Assembly: GCA_934130325.1 (NCBI GenBank)
Contig: CAKOYA010000011.1
Location: 1-34,622, forward strand
From: an uncultured Clostridia bacterium
GTDB taxonomy: Bacteria; Bacillota; Clostridia; TANB77; CAG-465
Direction of reading: 5' to 3'
Length of the DNA: 34,622 nucleotides
Shown: in pieces, positions 17,375-25,699 of the stretch
Layout of the letters: each line of letters begins with the position of its first letter
Numbering within the stretch: position 1 is the stretch's first letter
Position numbers and translations under genes: made by a program
Notes under the pieces: model-generated
The model's input: the letters and a program-made list of their open reading frames with translations, nothing else
Database searches by the model: none
What the model was told of the DNA's origin: nothing

Positions 17375-19342
17375 ATGGGAATATTAAATGATATAAAGAA
17401 AAGTATATTATTAAAGTTTTTCACTGTTATAGCATTTACATTAATAGTATCTTTAGGAATTTGTAGTATAGAAGCTGCTTCTTATGAAATTGATGATTAT
17501 AAAATTAATGCTATAGTAAAAGAAAATGGTGATATGCATGTAGAAGAATATTTAAAATACAGTTTTTCAGATGATATGAATGGATTATATAGAGATATTT
17601 TATATAAATACAATTATAAAAATCAAAAAGATGATATAAGTGCCACATCTTCTAGGTACCAAGCAAGTGGAATTTCAAATATAGGTGTATATGTTTCAGA
17701 TACTGATTTTAATAGTTTAAAGCAATCAAGTTTAGTTGATGAATTGCAAGCATCAAATGGGATGAGCGATATATTTTCTATAACTGATAAAGTTGAAAAT
17801 GGTTATAGAAAGAATATAAAGGTATATTCTCCAGTGAAATCTGAAAATTGTAAGTATGTAAAGTATGTGTATGATTTAGATGATGTAGCAGTAAAATATA
17901 ATGATAAAGGTGAAATATATTGGAACTTTATTGGAGGAGATTGGGAATGTGATATATCTAATTTGGAAATTCAAATCAAGTTTGAAAATGAACTAAATCA
18001 TGAAGAAAACATTCAACTGTATCCACATTCATATACTGACTTTTTAGAAAGTAAAATAGAAAATAATACTATATATATATATTCTAAAAATATAGAAAGT
18101 GGTACTGCATTAGATGCAAGGGTCATTTTTCCACAAGAGTTTTTAATATCCGCAACCAAAAATTATAATGAGGTATATGATATTGAAAAATTGAATAAAG
18201 AAGAACAAGAAATGAGTTTTGGGAGAAAAAGATATTTACTTTCAAATAGTATTTCTATTTATCTTTTTATAGGTGGAATATTTGGAATTATAGTTATAAT
18301 AATAGAGACAAATAAAATAGTAAATAAGGGTAAGAAAAAAGGAAAACAAATAGAAATTTTTACGGATATACTAGAAAATAATACTCTTGGTGAATATTCT
18401 ACTATGTTAAATATGTACCAAGGATATTCAAATAAAAATTTATTGATTGCTACAATTCTTGATTTAGTGAATAGAAAATACATATTAATGGATGCGCAGA
18501 AGAAGTTAAAAAAATCATTTGGCAAGACATCAGAGTATGACTATTACATGAAATTAAACAATGAAAAAGACTATTCATCACTTAATGAATACGAAATAAA
18601 TATTATAAATTTATTATTTAACGAAAGCTTAGGAAAGGTTACAACTATTTCTAAATTTAAAAATACTAATATAGAATTAAATGGTACGTTAAAAGAAATA
18701 TCAAAGGATTATGGGTTTAAAATAAATTATGGAGAGTTAGTTGAAGAATTAGGGAAAAAAGAAATTGATAAGATATACGATGCAGTACCCAAAAAACTTA
18801 TTATAGGTGTAGCATCATATGTTTTAATATATTTATTATTGATAATTTTGAATATAATGGTAATTTCACCGGCTGTTTCAACTATTTCAATTATATTTTC
18901 GTTTTTTTCTTTTGCTTTAGGAATAATTGCAGCAGTATTCATCGCCTCAGCTAAAAGTATGAAAAATGAATATATAGATGAATATAATAAGTTAATTGGA
19001 CTAAAAAAATATTTGAAAGAATACAGTACTTTAAAAGAGAGATTTCCAATTGAAATGGCTTTATGGGGGAAATATTTGGTATTTGCTTCATTATTTGGAA
19101 TAGCAGATAAAGTAAGCAAAGAATTCAAAGAAGAATTGATTGCTAAAGGATATGATGATGATTATATATTTATAACATATCCAATGTTAAATATGTCTAT
19201 GCATACGCCACAAATCTATAATTCATTTGAAATATCTACTGGTAGTTCATCATCAGGAGGATTTTCTGGAAGTGGATCAGGAGGCGGCGGCGGCCGGTGG
19301 AGGCGGTGGCGGTGCCTTTTAAGAATAAAAAATATATATTGA
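17375..19342 (+). CDS. DUF2207 membrane protein, glycine-rich tail interrupted by CGG
   Basis: This belongs to the DUF2207 family of predicted membrane proteins of unknown function. A signal peptide (about residues 8-32 from ATG 17375) precedes an extracytoplasmic beta-rich domain beginning SYEIDDYKINAIVKENGDMHVEEY. One membrane helix follows (SIYLFIGGIFGIIVIIIE), then a cytoplasmic region, two further helices near residues 475-535, and a Ser/Gly-rich tail. Family members typically end in poly-Gly followed by Ala-Phe. Here the zero frame reads GGGGG then RWRRWRCLLRIKNIY from CGG 19295. Skipping that C gives continuous Gly and ends in Gly-Ala-Phe-stop at 19322 (648 residues). ATG 17369 is too close to AGGGG, so ATG 17375 is preferred. 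Confidence 0.88.
   Translation: MGILNDIKKSILLKFFTVIAFTLIVSLGICSIEAASYEIDDYKINAIVKENGDMHVEEYLKYSFSDDMNGLYRDILYKYNYKNQKDDISATSSRYQASGISNIGVYVSDTDFNSLKQSSLVDELQASNGMSDIFSITDKVENGYRKNIKVYSPVKSENCKYVKYVYDLDDVAVKYNDKGEIYWNFIGGDWECDISNLEIQIKFENELNHEENIQLYPHSYTDFLESKIENNTIYIYSKNIESGTALDARVIFPQEFLISATKNYNEVYDIEKLNKEEQEMSFGRKRYLLSNSISIYLFIGGIFGIIVIIIETNKIVNKGKKKGKQIEIFTDILENNTLGEYSTMLNMYQGYSNKNLLIATILDLVNRKYILMDAQKKLKKSFGKTSEYDYYMKLNNEKDYSSLNEYEINIINLLFNESLGKVTTISKFKNTNIELNGTLKEISKDYGFKINYGELVEELGKKEIDKIYDAVPKKLIIGVASYVLIYLLLIILNIMVISPAVSTISIIFSFFSFALGIIAAVFIASAKSMKNEYIDEYNKLIGLKKYLKEYSTLKERFPIEMALWGKYLVFASLFGIADKVSKEFKEELIAKGYDDDYIFITYPMLNMSMHTPQIYNSFEISTGSSSSGGFSGSGSGGGGGRWRRWRCLLRIKNIY
19295..19297 (+). 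other. +1 recoding site in the DUF2207 gene (CGG read as C-GGT)
   Basis: Zero-frame codons are GGC-CGG-TGG. Skipping C19295 gives GGC-GGT-GGA-GGC and a tail of glycines ending Ala-Phe-TAA at 19320-19322, the usual DUF2207 ending. In the unshifted tail, two more CGGs would follow in frame; after the shift they fall out of frame. Confidence 0.8.
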
Positions 19343-19381
19343 AGCAAAATATTAATATTCTGTATTAAGGAGGAATGTTAT

Positions 19382-20455
19382 ATGGAAAAAATTAAAGTAG
19401 CACAAATTGGTTGTGGAAAAATGTCTAAATATACTATGAGATATGTATATGAAAAAGGTGGAGAAATAATTGCAGCTTTTGATGCAGATTCTAAGAAGAT
19501 AGGCAAAGATATATCAGAAATTATTGGATGTGAAAATAAGGATGTTACTATATCAAATATTAGTGATGCCAAAAAAATATTACAAGATAAAAAACCAGAT
19601 ATTTGTATAATAACTACTATGAGTTTATTTAAAGATGTTTATGATGTTTTTTATCTTTGTGCAAGTTTAGGAATTAATGCAATATCAACTTGTGAAGAGG
19701 CTTTTTATCCCTTTAATTCAAACCCTGTTTTAGTTAAGAGAATAGATGAACTTGCAAAGGAAAATAATTGTACAATAACAGGAACTGGGTATCAAGATAT
19801 TTACTGGGGAAATTTAATTTCGACGTTGGCAGGCTCAATACACAGAATAAAAAAAATAAAAGGAAGTTCTAGCTATAATGTAGAGGATTATGGTATTGCA
19901 CTTGCTAAAGCACATGGTGCAGGACTTACTTTAGATAAATTTGAAAAAGAAATTGCAGCTGTTGATAAAATAAGTGATGAACAAAGAGAAAGTATTATAA
20001 ATTCTGGAGAATATTTACCTTCGTATATGTGGAATGTTAATGGTTGGTTAGTTTCTAAATTAGGTCTAAACATTTTAAGACAAAGCCAAAGAACAGTTCC
20101 TACTACATATTCTAAAGATCTTAATTCATCAACATTAGATATGGTTATAAAAGCTGGTGATGCTACTGGTATGTCAGCTATAGTTACTACTGAAACTAAA
20201 GAGGGGATTGTTATAGAATCTGAGTGTATAGGTAAAGTATATGGTCCAGATGAATTTGATAAAAATGAGTGGACTATTTACGGAGAACCTGATACTACAG
20301 TTGTAATAAATAAGCCGCAGACAGTAGAACTTACCTGTGCAACAATTGTTAATCGTATACCTGATGTTATTAATGCAAATCCTGGCTTTATATCTACAGA
20401 GAAAATGCCAGTGCTTGAGTATAGAACAAAATCATTAGAAAATTATTGTAAGTAA
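19382..20455 (+). CDS. DapB-like NAD(P)-dependent dehydrogenase, possibly 2,4-diaminopentanoate dehydrogenase
   Basis: This 357-residue cytoplasmic oxidoreductase has an N-terminal Rossmann fold (KVAQIGCGKMSKYTMRYV, then IIAAFDADSKKIGKD). The central domain resembles dihydrodipicolinate-reductase-type proteins (NAISTCEEAFYPFNSN, CTITGTGYQDIYWGNL). It is longer than true DapB (~250-270 residues) and matches the size and style of the DapB-related 2,4-diaminopentanoate dehydrogenase of clostridial ornithine fermentation. I name this as the best guess, since no other ornithine-pathway gene is adjacent. The AAGGAGG site is eight bases before ATG 19382, and a strong terminator follows. No clear own promoter was found in the short gap after the DUF2207 gene, so read-through from that operon is possible. 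Confidence 0.72.
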   Translation: MEKIKVAQIGCGKMSKYTMRYVYEKGGEIIAAFDADSKKIGKDISEIIGCENKDVTISNISDAKKILQDKKPDICIITTMSLFKDVYDVFYLCASLGINAISTCEEAFYPFNSNPVLVKRIDELAKENNCTITGTGYQDIYWGNLISTLAGSIHRIKKIKGSSSYNVEDYGIALAKAHGAGLTLDKFEKEIAAVDKISDEQRESIINSGEYLPSYMWNVNGWLVSKLGLNILRQSQRTVPTTYSKDLNSSTLDMVIKAGDATGMSAIVTTETKEGIVIESECIGKVYGPDEFDKNEWTIYGEPDTTVVINKPQTVELTCATIVNRIPDVINANPGFISTEKMPVLEYRTKSLENYCK

Positions 20456-20486
20456 TATGTTAATATGTATAACGTATATTAAGAGC

Positions 20487-20514
20487 AGGTCTAGTAGAAT
20501 TACTAGACCTTTTT
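20487..20514 (+). terminator. Rho-independent terminator
   Basis: A perfect 10-bp stem (AGGTCTAGTA with complement), 4-base loop, followed by T residues. It separates the DapB-like gene from uvrA. Confidence 0.92.
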
Positions 20515-20623
20515 CATAATTATGTATATTTATTTCTTGTTATATCAAAAAGTCTTATGTTTATTAAAAAGTAAAAAAATGCATAATACTAAAGATAATT
20601 AGTAAACAATGTATAAATTGTTA

Positions 20624-20653
20624 TTGACAAACACATGTTTATTAATGTATAAT
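20624..20653 (+). promoter_or_regulatory. SigmaA promoter of uvrA
   Basis: TTGACA (20624-20629), 18-base spacer, TATAAT (20648-20653). Confidence 0.88.
20628..20641 (+). promoter_or_regulatory. Probable LexA/DinR (SOS) box in the uvrA promoter
   Basis: CAAACACATGTTTA matches the Gram-positive SOS consensus CGAACRNRYGTTYG at 12 of 14 positions, with G to A changes at one position in each arm. It lies between the -35 and -10 boxes of uvrA, where a repressor would block polymerase. uvrA is a classical SOS gene in Bacillus. Confidence 0.6.
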
Positions 20654-20681
20654 ATTAATGTATTAGTTTGGAGTGAAAGTT

Positions 20682-23516
20682 ATGAATGATAAATTAATAA
20701 TAAAAGGAGCAAAAGAGCATAATTTAAAAAATATAGATTTAGAAGTACCAAGAAATAAATTAGTTGTGTTTACTGGACTTTCTGGTTCTGGGAAGTCATC
20801 TCTTGCATTTGATACAATATATGCAGAAGGCCAACGTAGATATGTAGAATCTCTTTCAGCATATGCAAGACAATTTTTAGGACTTATGGAAAAACCAGAA
20901 GTTGAATTAATTGAAGGGCTTTCGCCTGCAATATCAATAGATCAAAAAACTACATCTAAAAATCCACGTTCTACAGTTGGAACTGTTACAGAAATATATG
21001 ATTATTTAAGACTTTTATATGCCAGGGTAGGAATTCCTCATTGTCCAAACTGTGGAAAAAGAATTAGGAAACAAAGTGTTGATGAAATTGTAGATCAGAT
21101 AATGTCTTTTGAAGAGGGAACAAAAATATTAGTTCTTGCACCAGTTATTAGAGGAAAAAAAGGTGAACATGTAAAAGTATTAGAAAATATATTAAAAGAT
21201 GGATTTGTAAGGTGCAGAATAGATAGCCAAATGTATGATTTGTCCGAGGGGATTCCTGTTCTTGAACGTACAAAAAAACATAATATTGAAATAGTGGTTG
21301 ATAGGCTTGTTATAAAAAAAGAAATATTAAAGAGGTTATCTGATGCTGTTGAACTTTCATTGATTAATGCAAATAATTTAGTAATAATTTCTAAAGTAGG
21401 GGGAGAAGAACAGTTATTTTCTCAAAATTTATCTTGTCCAGATTGTGGAATAAGCTTAGAAGAACTTACACCAAGAATGTTTTCTTTTAATAGTCCTTTT
21501 GGTGCATGCCCTGCATGTACAGGACTTGGTGAAATATTAAAAATTGATGTAGATAAATTAATGCCAGATAAAGAAAAAAGACTAAATCAATATGGGGCTA
21601 TTCAAGGATGGTCTGGTGGGGGTAGCATAATTGATACTATAAGTGGAATGTACATAACAGGCTTGTGTAATCATTATAAAATTGATCCAGGAACCAAACT
21701 AAAAGATTTGCCAAAAGATTTTATGAATGTTTTGCTATATGGTAGTGGAGATGAGAAAATAAAATTTGAGCATATAAGTAAAACTGTAACAAGAAAATTT
21801 GAAACTGAATTTGAGGGAGTTATAAATACATTAGAAAGAAGATTTGCTGAGACTAAATCACCTGCAATGAAAATGTATTATGAATCATTAATGTCCACAA
21901 CTCATTGTGAAGTATGTGGAGGTTCAAGACTAAAAAAAGAGGTCCTGGCTGTAAAAATTGGTGGTATAAATATAGATGAATTATGTAAAAAGAATATAAC
22001 TTCTATAAAGGAATTTATTAATAAAGTATATAGTGAAAAAATGTCCAATAAGGCTAAACTTATTTCACAGCAAATCATAAAAGAACTAAATAGCAGATTA
22101 CAATTTTTAATAGATGTTGGACTAGATTATTTGACTCTTGCAAGAAGTTCAGGATCTTTATCCGGGGGAGAAGCACAAAGAATAAGACTTGCTACTCAAA
22201 TAGGTTCAGGTCTTACAGGGGTGTTATATATATTGGATGAGCCTAGTATAGGACTTCATCAAAGAGATAATGAAAAATTACTTTCATCATTAAAAAAAAT
22301 GAGGGATTTAGGTAACACACTTATTGTTGTAGAGCATGATGAGGACACTATGCGTCAATCTGATTATATTGTTGATATAGGACCTGGTGCTGGTGTGCAT
22401 GGTGGAAATGTGGTATTTTCAGGTAAACCTGAGGATATACTAAAATGTGATGCATCTATAACAGGAAAGTATTTAAGTGGAAAATTAAAGATTGAAGTAC
22501 CTAAAAAAAGAAGGAAGCAGGATAACGGCTATATTGAAATAAAGGGAGCAAAAGAACATAATTTAAAAAATATTAATGTTAAATTTCCAATAGGAAACTT
22601 TACTTGTGTTACCGGTGTATCTGGTAGTGGAAAATCTACTTTGGTCAATGAAATTTTGTATAAGGCAGCTATGAATTATATCAATAAAAGTAAATTGAGA
22701 CCTGGAAAACATAACAAAATATTAGGTTTAGAAAAATTTGATAAAATTATAAATATAGATCAATCACCAATTGGTAGAACTCCTCGTTCTAATCCGGCTA
22801 CATATACTGGAATGTTTGATAGTATAAGAGATATTTTTGCGTCTACAAATGAAGCTAAAATTAGAGGTTATCAAAAAGGAAGATTTAGCTTTAATGTGCA
22901 TGGTGGAAGATGTGAAGCGTGTTCAGGAGACGGAATTATAAAAATCGAAATGCATTTTTTACCAGATGTATATGTACCATGTGAAGTATGTAAAGGAAAA
23001 AGATATAATAGAGAAACTCTAGAAGTAAAATATAAAGGAAAAAATATAAGCGATGTTTTAAATATGACTGTAGAAGAAGGCTTGGAATTTTTTAAAAATA
23101 TATCAACTATAAAAAATAAACTACAAACTTTAATGGATGTGGGGCTTGGCTATATTACTCTTGGTCAACCATCCACCACTTTATCTGGAGGAGAAGCACA
23201 AAGAATAAAACTTGCTACCGAGCTTTCTAAAAGAGCTACAGGTCAAACATTATATATATTAGATGAACCAACTACGGGATTACATATGGCTGATGTTCAT
23301 AAATTAATATCTATACTTCAAAGATTAACAGATGCCAATAATACACTTATTGTTATAGAACATAATTTGGATGTTATAAAGTCTGCTGACTATATCGTGG
23401 ATTTAGGTCCAGAAGGTGGAGATAGAGGAGGAACATTGGTTACAAGTGGTACACCTGAGAAAGTTGCAAAATGTGATGAAAGTTACACTGGAAAGTTTTT
23501 GAAAAATATGCTATAA
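20682..23516 (+). CDS. uvrA: Excinuclease ABC subunit A (UvrA)
   Basis: UvrA is the damage-sensing ATPase that loads UvrB in nucleotide excision repair. This 944-residue protein has both ATPase modules. The first has Walker A GLSGSGKSS (about residue 31), signature LSGGEAQRIRLA and Walker B LYILDEPSIGLH. The second has Walker A GVSGSGKST, signature LSGGEAQRIKLA and Walker B LYILDEPTTGLH. Zinc-binding cysteines are present in CPDC...CPAC, CEVC, and the C-terminal CEACSGDG...CEVCKGKRY module. The longest frame begins at GTG 20673, but GGAG overlaps it, so ATG 20682 is chosen. uvrB is not adjacent, unlike in Bacillus. Control by SOS is suggested by the box at 20628. Confidence 0.97.
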   Translation: MNDKLIIKGAKEHNLKNIDLEVPRNKLVVFTGLSGSGKSSLAFDTIYAEGQRRYVESLSAYARQFLGLMEKPEVELIEGLSPAISIDQKTTSKNPRSTVGTVTEIYDYLRLLYARVGIPHCPNCGKRIRKQSVDEIVDQIMSFEEGTKILVLAPVIRGKKGEHVKVLENILKDGFVRCRIDSQMYDLSEGIPVLERTKKHNIEIVVDRLVIKKEILKRLSDAVELSLINANNLVIISKVGGEEQLFSQNLSCPDCGISLEELTPRMFSFNSPFGACPACTGLGEILKIDVDKLMPDKEKRLNQYGAIQGWSGGGSIIDTISGMYITGLCNHYKIDPGTKLKDLPKDFMNVLLYGSGDEKIKFEHISKTVTRKFETEFEGVINTLERRFAETKSPAMKMYYESLMSTTHCEVCGGSRLKKEVLAVKIGGINIDELCKKNITSIKEFINKVYSEKMSNKAKLISQQIIKELNSRLQFLIDVGLDYLTLARSSGSLSGGEAQRIRLATQIGSGLTGVLYILDEPSIGLHQRDNEKLLSSLKKMRDLGNTLIVVEHDEDTMRQSDYIVDIGPGAGVHGGNVVFSGKPEDILKCDASITGKYLSGKLKIEVPKKRRKQDNGYIEIKGAKEHNLKNINVKFPIGNFTCVTGVSGSGKSTLVNEILYKAAMNYINKSKLRPGKHNKILGLEKFDKIINIDQSPIGRTPRSNPATYTGMFDSIRDIFASTNEAKIRGYQKGRFSFNVHGGRCEACSGDGIIKIEMHFLPDVYVPCEVCKGKRYNRETLEVKYKGKNISDVLNMTVEEGLEFFKNISTIKNKLQTLMDVGLGYITLGQPSTTLSGGEAQRIKLATELSKRATGQTLYILDEPTTGLHMADVHKLISILQRLTDANNTLIVIEHNLDVIKSADYIVDLGPEGGDRGGTLVTSGTPEKVAKCDESYTGKFLKNML

Positions 23517-23543
23517 AAAAAGAGGGAATGCTCCCTCTTTTTT
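23517..23543. terminator. Bidirectional terminator between uvrA and the small Cys-rich gene
   Basis: The perfect stem AGAGGGA/TCCCTCT with 4-base loop is flanked by A5 and T5-6 tracts, so it works for uvrA on the plus strand and for the minus-strand gene ending at 23562. Confidence 0.92.
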
Positions 23544-23561
23544 ATGTATTTTGTGTTATAA

Positions 23562-23705
23562 TTAGTTGCAGCAACAACAAAGAACTATAATTATTAAGAT
23601 AATCCATATGCAGCAGCAGTTTCCACCACCGAAAATTCCATTATTGCATCCACATCCGCAACCGTTGTTACATCCGCATCCACATCCGCATCTTTCATCC
23701 ATCAT
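23562..23705 (-). CDS. Tiny cysteine/glycine-rich membrane protein (47 residues)
   Basis: This short gene encodes 47 residues, 14 of them cysteine. After MMDER come two Cys-Gly repeat blocks (CGCGCGCNNG and CGCGCNNG), then IFGGGN, CCC, a ten-residue hydrophobic stretch IWIILIIIVL, and a CCCC-Asn end. The start is supported by AAAGGGGTG six bases upstream, and a bidirectional terminator follows. At DNA level a 15-base unit repeats with a 30-base period (23646-23660 and 23676-23690). I know no named family. The clustered cysteines suggest metal binding or disulfide cross-linking, as in small spore-coat-type proteins, but this is inference. It is the second gene of a minus-strand pair with the entry at 23738. 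Confidence 0.72.
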   Translation of the reverse strand: MMDERCGCGCGCNNGCGCGCNNGIFGGGNCCCIWIILIIIVLCCCCN

Positions 23706-23737
23706 TCAATTCACCCCTTTGCTTATATAAGCTCCTA

Positions 23738-23878
23738 TTAAAATATAGGAGATGAACTGTCGAGCTCAAAAAAAGTATCGACGTTCAATGGTGTAGATGA
23801 ATTACCTCTAGTTGATTTGCAGTTAAAAAGTATTGCTATAAGTAAAGCAAACCATATACATGAATTATCTTTACACAT
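23738..23878 (-). CDS. Tiny membrane protein (46 residues), partner of the Cys-rich gene
   Basis: The 46-residue product starts MCKDNSCIWFALLIAILFNCK, a short membrane segment bracketed by cysteines. A Ser/Thr/Asp-rich tail follows, ending SSSPIF. The CIW-plus-hydrophobic-plus-Cys core resembles the CCCIWIILIIIVLCCCC core of the next gene, 32 bases downstream, so the two may be distant paralogues or partners. AAAGGAG lies nine bases before the ATG. In the leader, AATTAGAA at 23894-23901 can pair with 23911-23918, forming a hairpin next to the ribosome site. No convincing SigmaA or sporulation promoter was identified upstream. Confidence 0.65.
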   Translation of the reverse strand: MCKDNSCIWFALLIAILFNCKSTRGNSSTPLNVDTFFELDSSSPIF

Positions 23879-23999
23879 ATATAACACTCCTTTAATTAGA
23901 ATTTTTTGTTTTCTAATTTAATATACTATATTCAATTTTTAATATAATAGTTACACAAAAATTAATTAAATTTATATAATTATCTTTAACATATAGATC

Positions 24000-24028
24000 T
24001 TTACTAAAAAAACTAGACATGGTATAAT
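24000..24028 (+). promoter_or_regulatory. Promoter of the rRNA methyltransferase gene
   Basis: Extended -10 TGGTATAAT (TATAAT 24023-24028) with TTTACT at 24000-24005 and a 17-base spacer. Confidence 0.8.
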
Positions 24029-24084
24029 AAAAGGCAAAGTTATATATGAATGAATCACGTATTTTAAAAGGGGAGATTTATATA

Positions 24085-25440
24085 TTGAAAAAAAATGATG
24101 TATTGAAATTAGAAATAGTAGATAATGGAATAGAATTTGAAGGGATTGCAAAGTATGAAAATACTGTTGTATTTGTAAAAGATGCAATAATAGGAGAAGA
24201 AGTTTTAGCTAAAATTATTAAAGTAAATAAAAATTATTGTATTGGAAAGATTGAAAAAATAATAAATAAGAGTAAATATCGTGTTGAACCGTTTTGTGAA
24301 GTGTTCGGAAAATGTGGTGGATGTAGTGCTCAAAATATAGAGTATGATATACAACTTTTGTTAAAGAGGCAATTTGTCAAGAATCTTTTAAACAAACAAA
24401 AATTAGAATATGGTATTTTAGAAAATACTATAGGCCAAGGAATGCCATATTATTATAGAAATAAGGTTCAGTATCCATTAAGACAAGATAGTAATGGAAA
24501 TACAAAAATTGGTTTTTATCTTAAAAGAAGTCATGATGTGATAGAAAATAAGTGTTGTTATATACAAAATAGAATAATTGACATGCTGGCAAAAGAACTT
24601 GCAGAAGAGATGATAGGAGCAGGAATAGCTGGCTATAATGAGGAAGAAAAAGTAGGAGATATAAAACATTTATTGATAAGAAGAGGGTATCATACTCAAG
24701 AAATTATGATTTGTATTGTAGCTACAGATCCTAAAATTGTAAATGATACTAGAATAAAAAAGATAATAAATGATATAGTAAAAAAGAATAAAAATATAAA
24801 GAGTGTATTTATAAATATAAATGATAGCAGTACAAATGAAATATTGGGTGAAAAATTGTATCATATGTATGGTGAGGAATATATTTCTGATATTATAGGA
24901 AAATTTAAATATTATATATCTCCAAAATCTTTTTTTCAAGTGAACACATTGCAAGCAGAAGTATTATATAGCGTTCTTGCAAATAAGTTAAATTTAGAAA
25001 ATGGTGAAATTGTATTTGATTTATATAGTGGTGTAGGTTCTATAGGAATATTTTTGAGTGATAAAGTAAAAAAGGTATATGGAATAGAGATAGAAGAAGA
25101 GGCAGTAAAAATGGCCAATTTAAATCTTAAATTAAATAATGTAAAAAATGCAGAATATATTGCTGGGAGTGTGGAAGAAAAAATTGAGGAGTTCAAGAAA
25201 AGAAATATAAATCCTGATATTATAGTAGTAGATCCGCCAAGAAAAGGATTAGACGAAAAAAGCATTAAATATATATTAAATTTTAAACCAAAGAAGATAG
25301 GATATGTAAGCTGTAATCCTGCTACGCTTTCTAGAGATTTAAAAATATTAAGCGAAAAATATAATATATTAAGTATAACTCCTGTTGATATGTTCCCTCA
25401 TACGCGGACATGTGGAGTGTGTTGCGGTGCTGAAACTTAA
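24085..25440 (+). CDS. rlmD: 23S rRNA (uracil-5-)-methyltransferase, RlmD/RlmCD (RumA) family, C-terminus recoded at CGG
   Basis: This enzyme transfers a methyl group from SAM to C5 of uridine in 23S rRNA. An N-terminal TRAM-like domain is followed by the iron-sulfur cysteines CEVFGKCGGC (from about residue 71; the fourth cysteine is probably in ENKCCYI). The SAM motif FDLYSGVGSIGIF (about 311), DPPRKGL and the catalytic SCNPATLSRDL (about 410) follow. The ending VDMFPHT is normally followed by GHVE-type sequence. In the zero frame it reads RTCGVCCGAET-stop, but skipping C of CGG 25405 yields GHVECVAVLKLK-stop at 25444 (452 residues). I choose TTG 24085, nine bases after AGGGGAG; ATG 24046 is in frame but lacks a ribosome site. 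Confidence 0.92.
   Translation: MKKNDVLKLEIVDNGIEFEGIAKYENTVVFVKDAIIGEEVLAKIIKVNKNYCIGKIEKIINKSKYRVEPFCEVFGKCGGCSAQNIEYDIQLLLKRQFVKNLLNKQKLEYGILENTIGQGMPYYYRNKVQYPLRQDSNGNTKIGFYLKRSHDVIENKCCYIQNRIIDMLAKELAEEMIGAGIAGYNEEEKVGDIKHLLIRRGYHTQEIMICIVATDPKIVNDTRIKKIINDIVKKNKNIKSVFININDSSTNEILGEKLYHMYGEEYISDIIGKFKYYISPKSFFQVNTLQAEVLYSVLANKLNLENGEIVFDLYSGVGSIGIFLSDKVKKVYGIEIEEEAVKMANLNLKLNNVKNAEYIAGSVEEKIEEFKKRNINPDIIVVDPPRKGLDEKSIKYILNFKPKKIGYVSCNPATLSRDLKILSEKYNILSITPVDMFPHTRTCGVCCGAET
25405..25407 (+). other. +1 recoding site in rlmD (CGG read as C-GGA)
   Basis: Zero-frame codons CAT-ACG-CGG-ACA. Skipping C25405 gives CAT-ACG-GGA-CAT-GTG-GAG, i.e. HTGHVE, the conserved end of this methyltransferase family, with TAA at 25442-25444. 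Confidence 0.85.
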
Positions 25441-25699
25441 ATAAATACATGAATATCAACGGTTGTTGATGGGTCAAAAAAATTAAAAAAACTGGTACCT
25501 TTTTCAGACTCAACATATGAATATTGGAGTGTGTTTAATAAAATGTTTAGAAATAAAGATTAAATTGGAAGTCTTTCCAAAAAGGTTTTCTTTTTTTAGC
25601 TTTTTATGATAATATATAAAAAACAATAGCAAGGAAAGTAGTAAAGAACTAGTAAGGAGAATACAAAAAGTTGGAAAATAAAAGGAGGAACAGAAGAGA

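Noticed and set aside
14130..25407. Plain sequencing or assembly error as explanation of the three frameshifts
   Set aside because: Not excluded, but judged less likely: all three fall on in-frame CGG with +1 sense, while over 30 CGG triplets in other phases within intact genes show no error. Kept as the main alternative.
25513..25590. Small plus-strand frame starting MNIGVCLIKC after rlmD
   Set aside because: No ribosome site, no promoter or conservation evidence.
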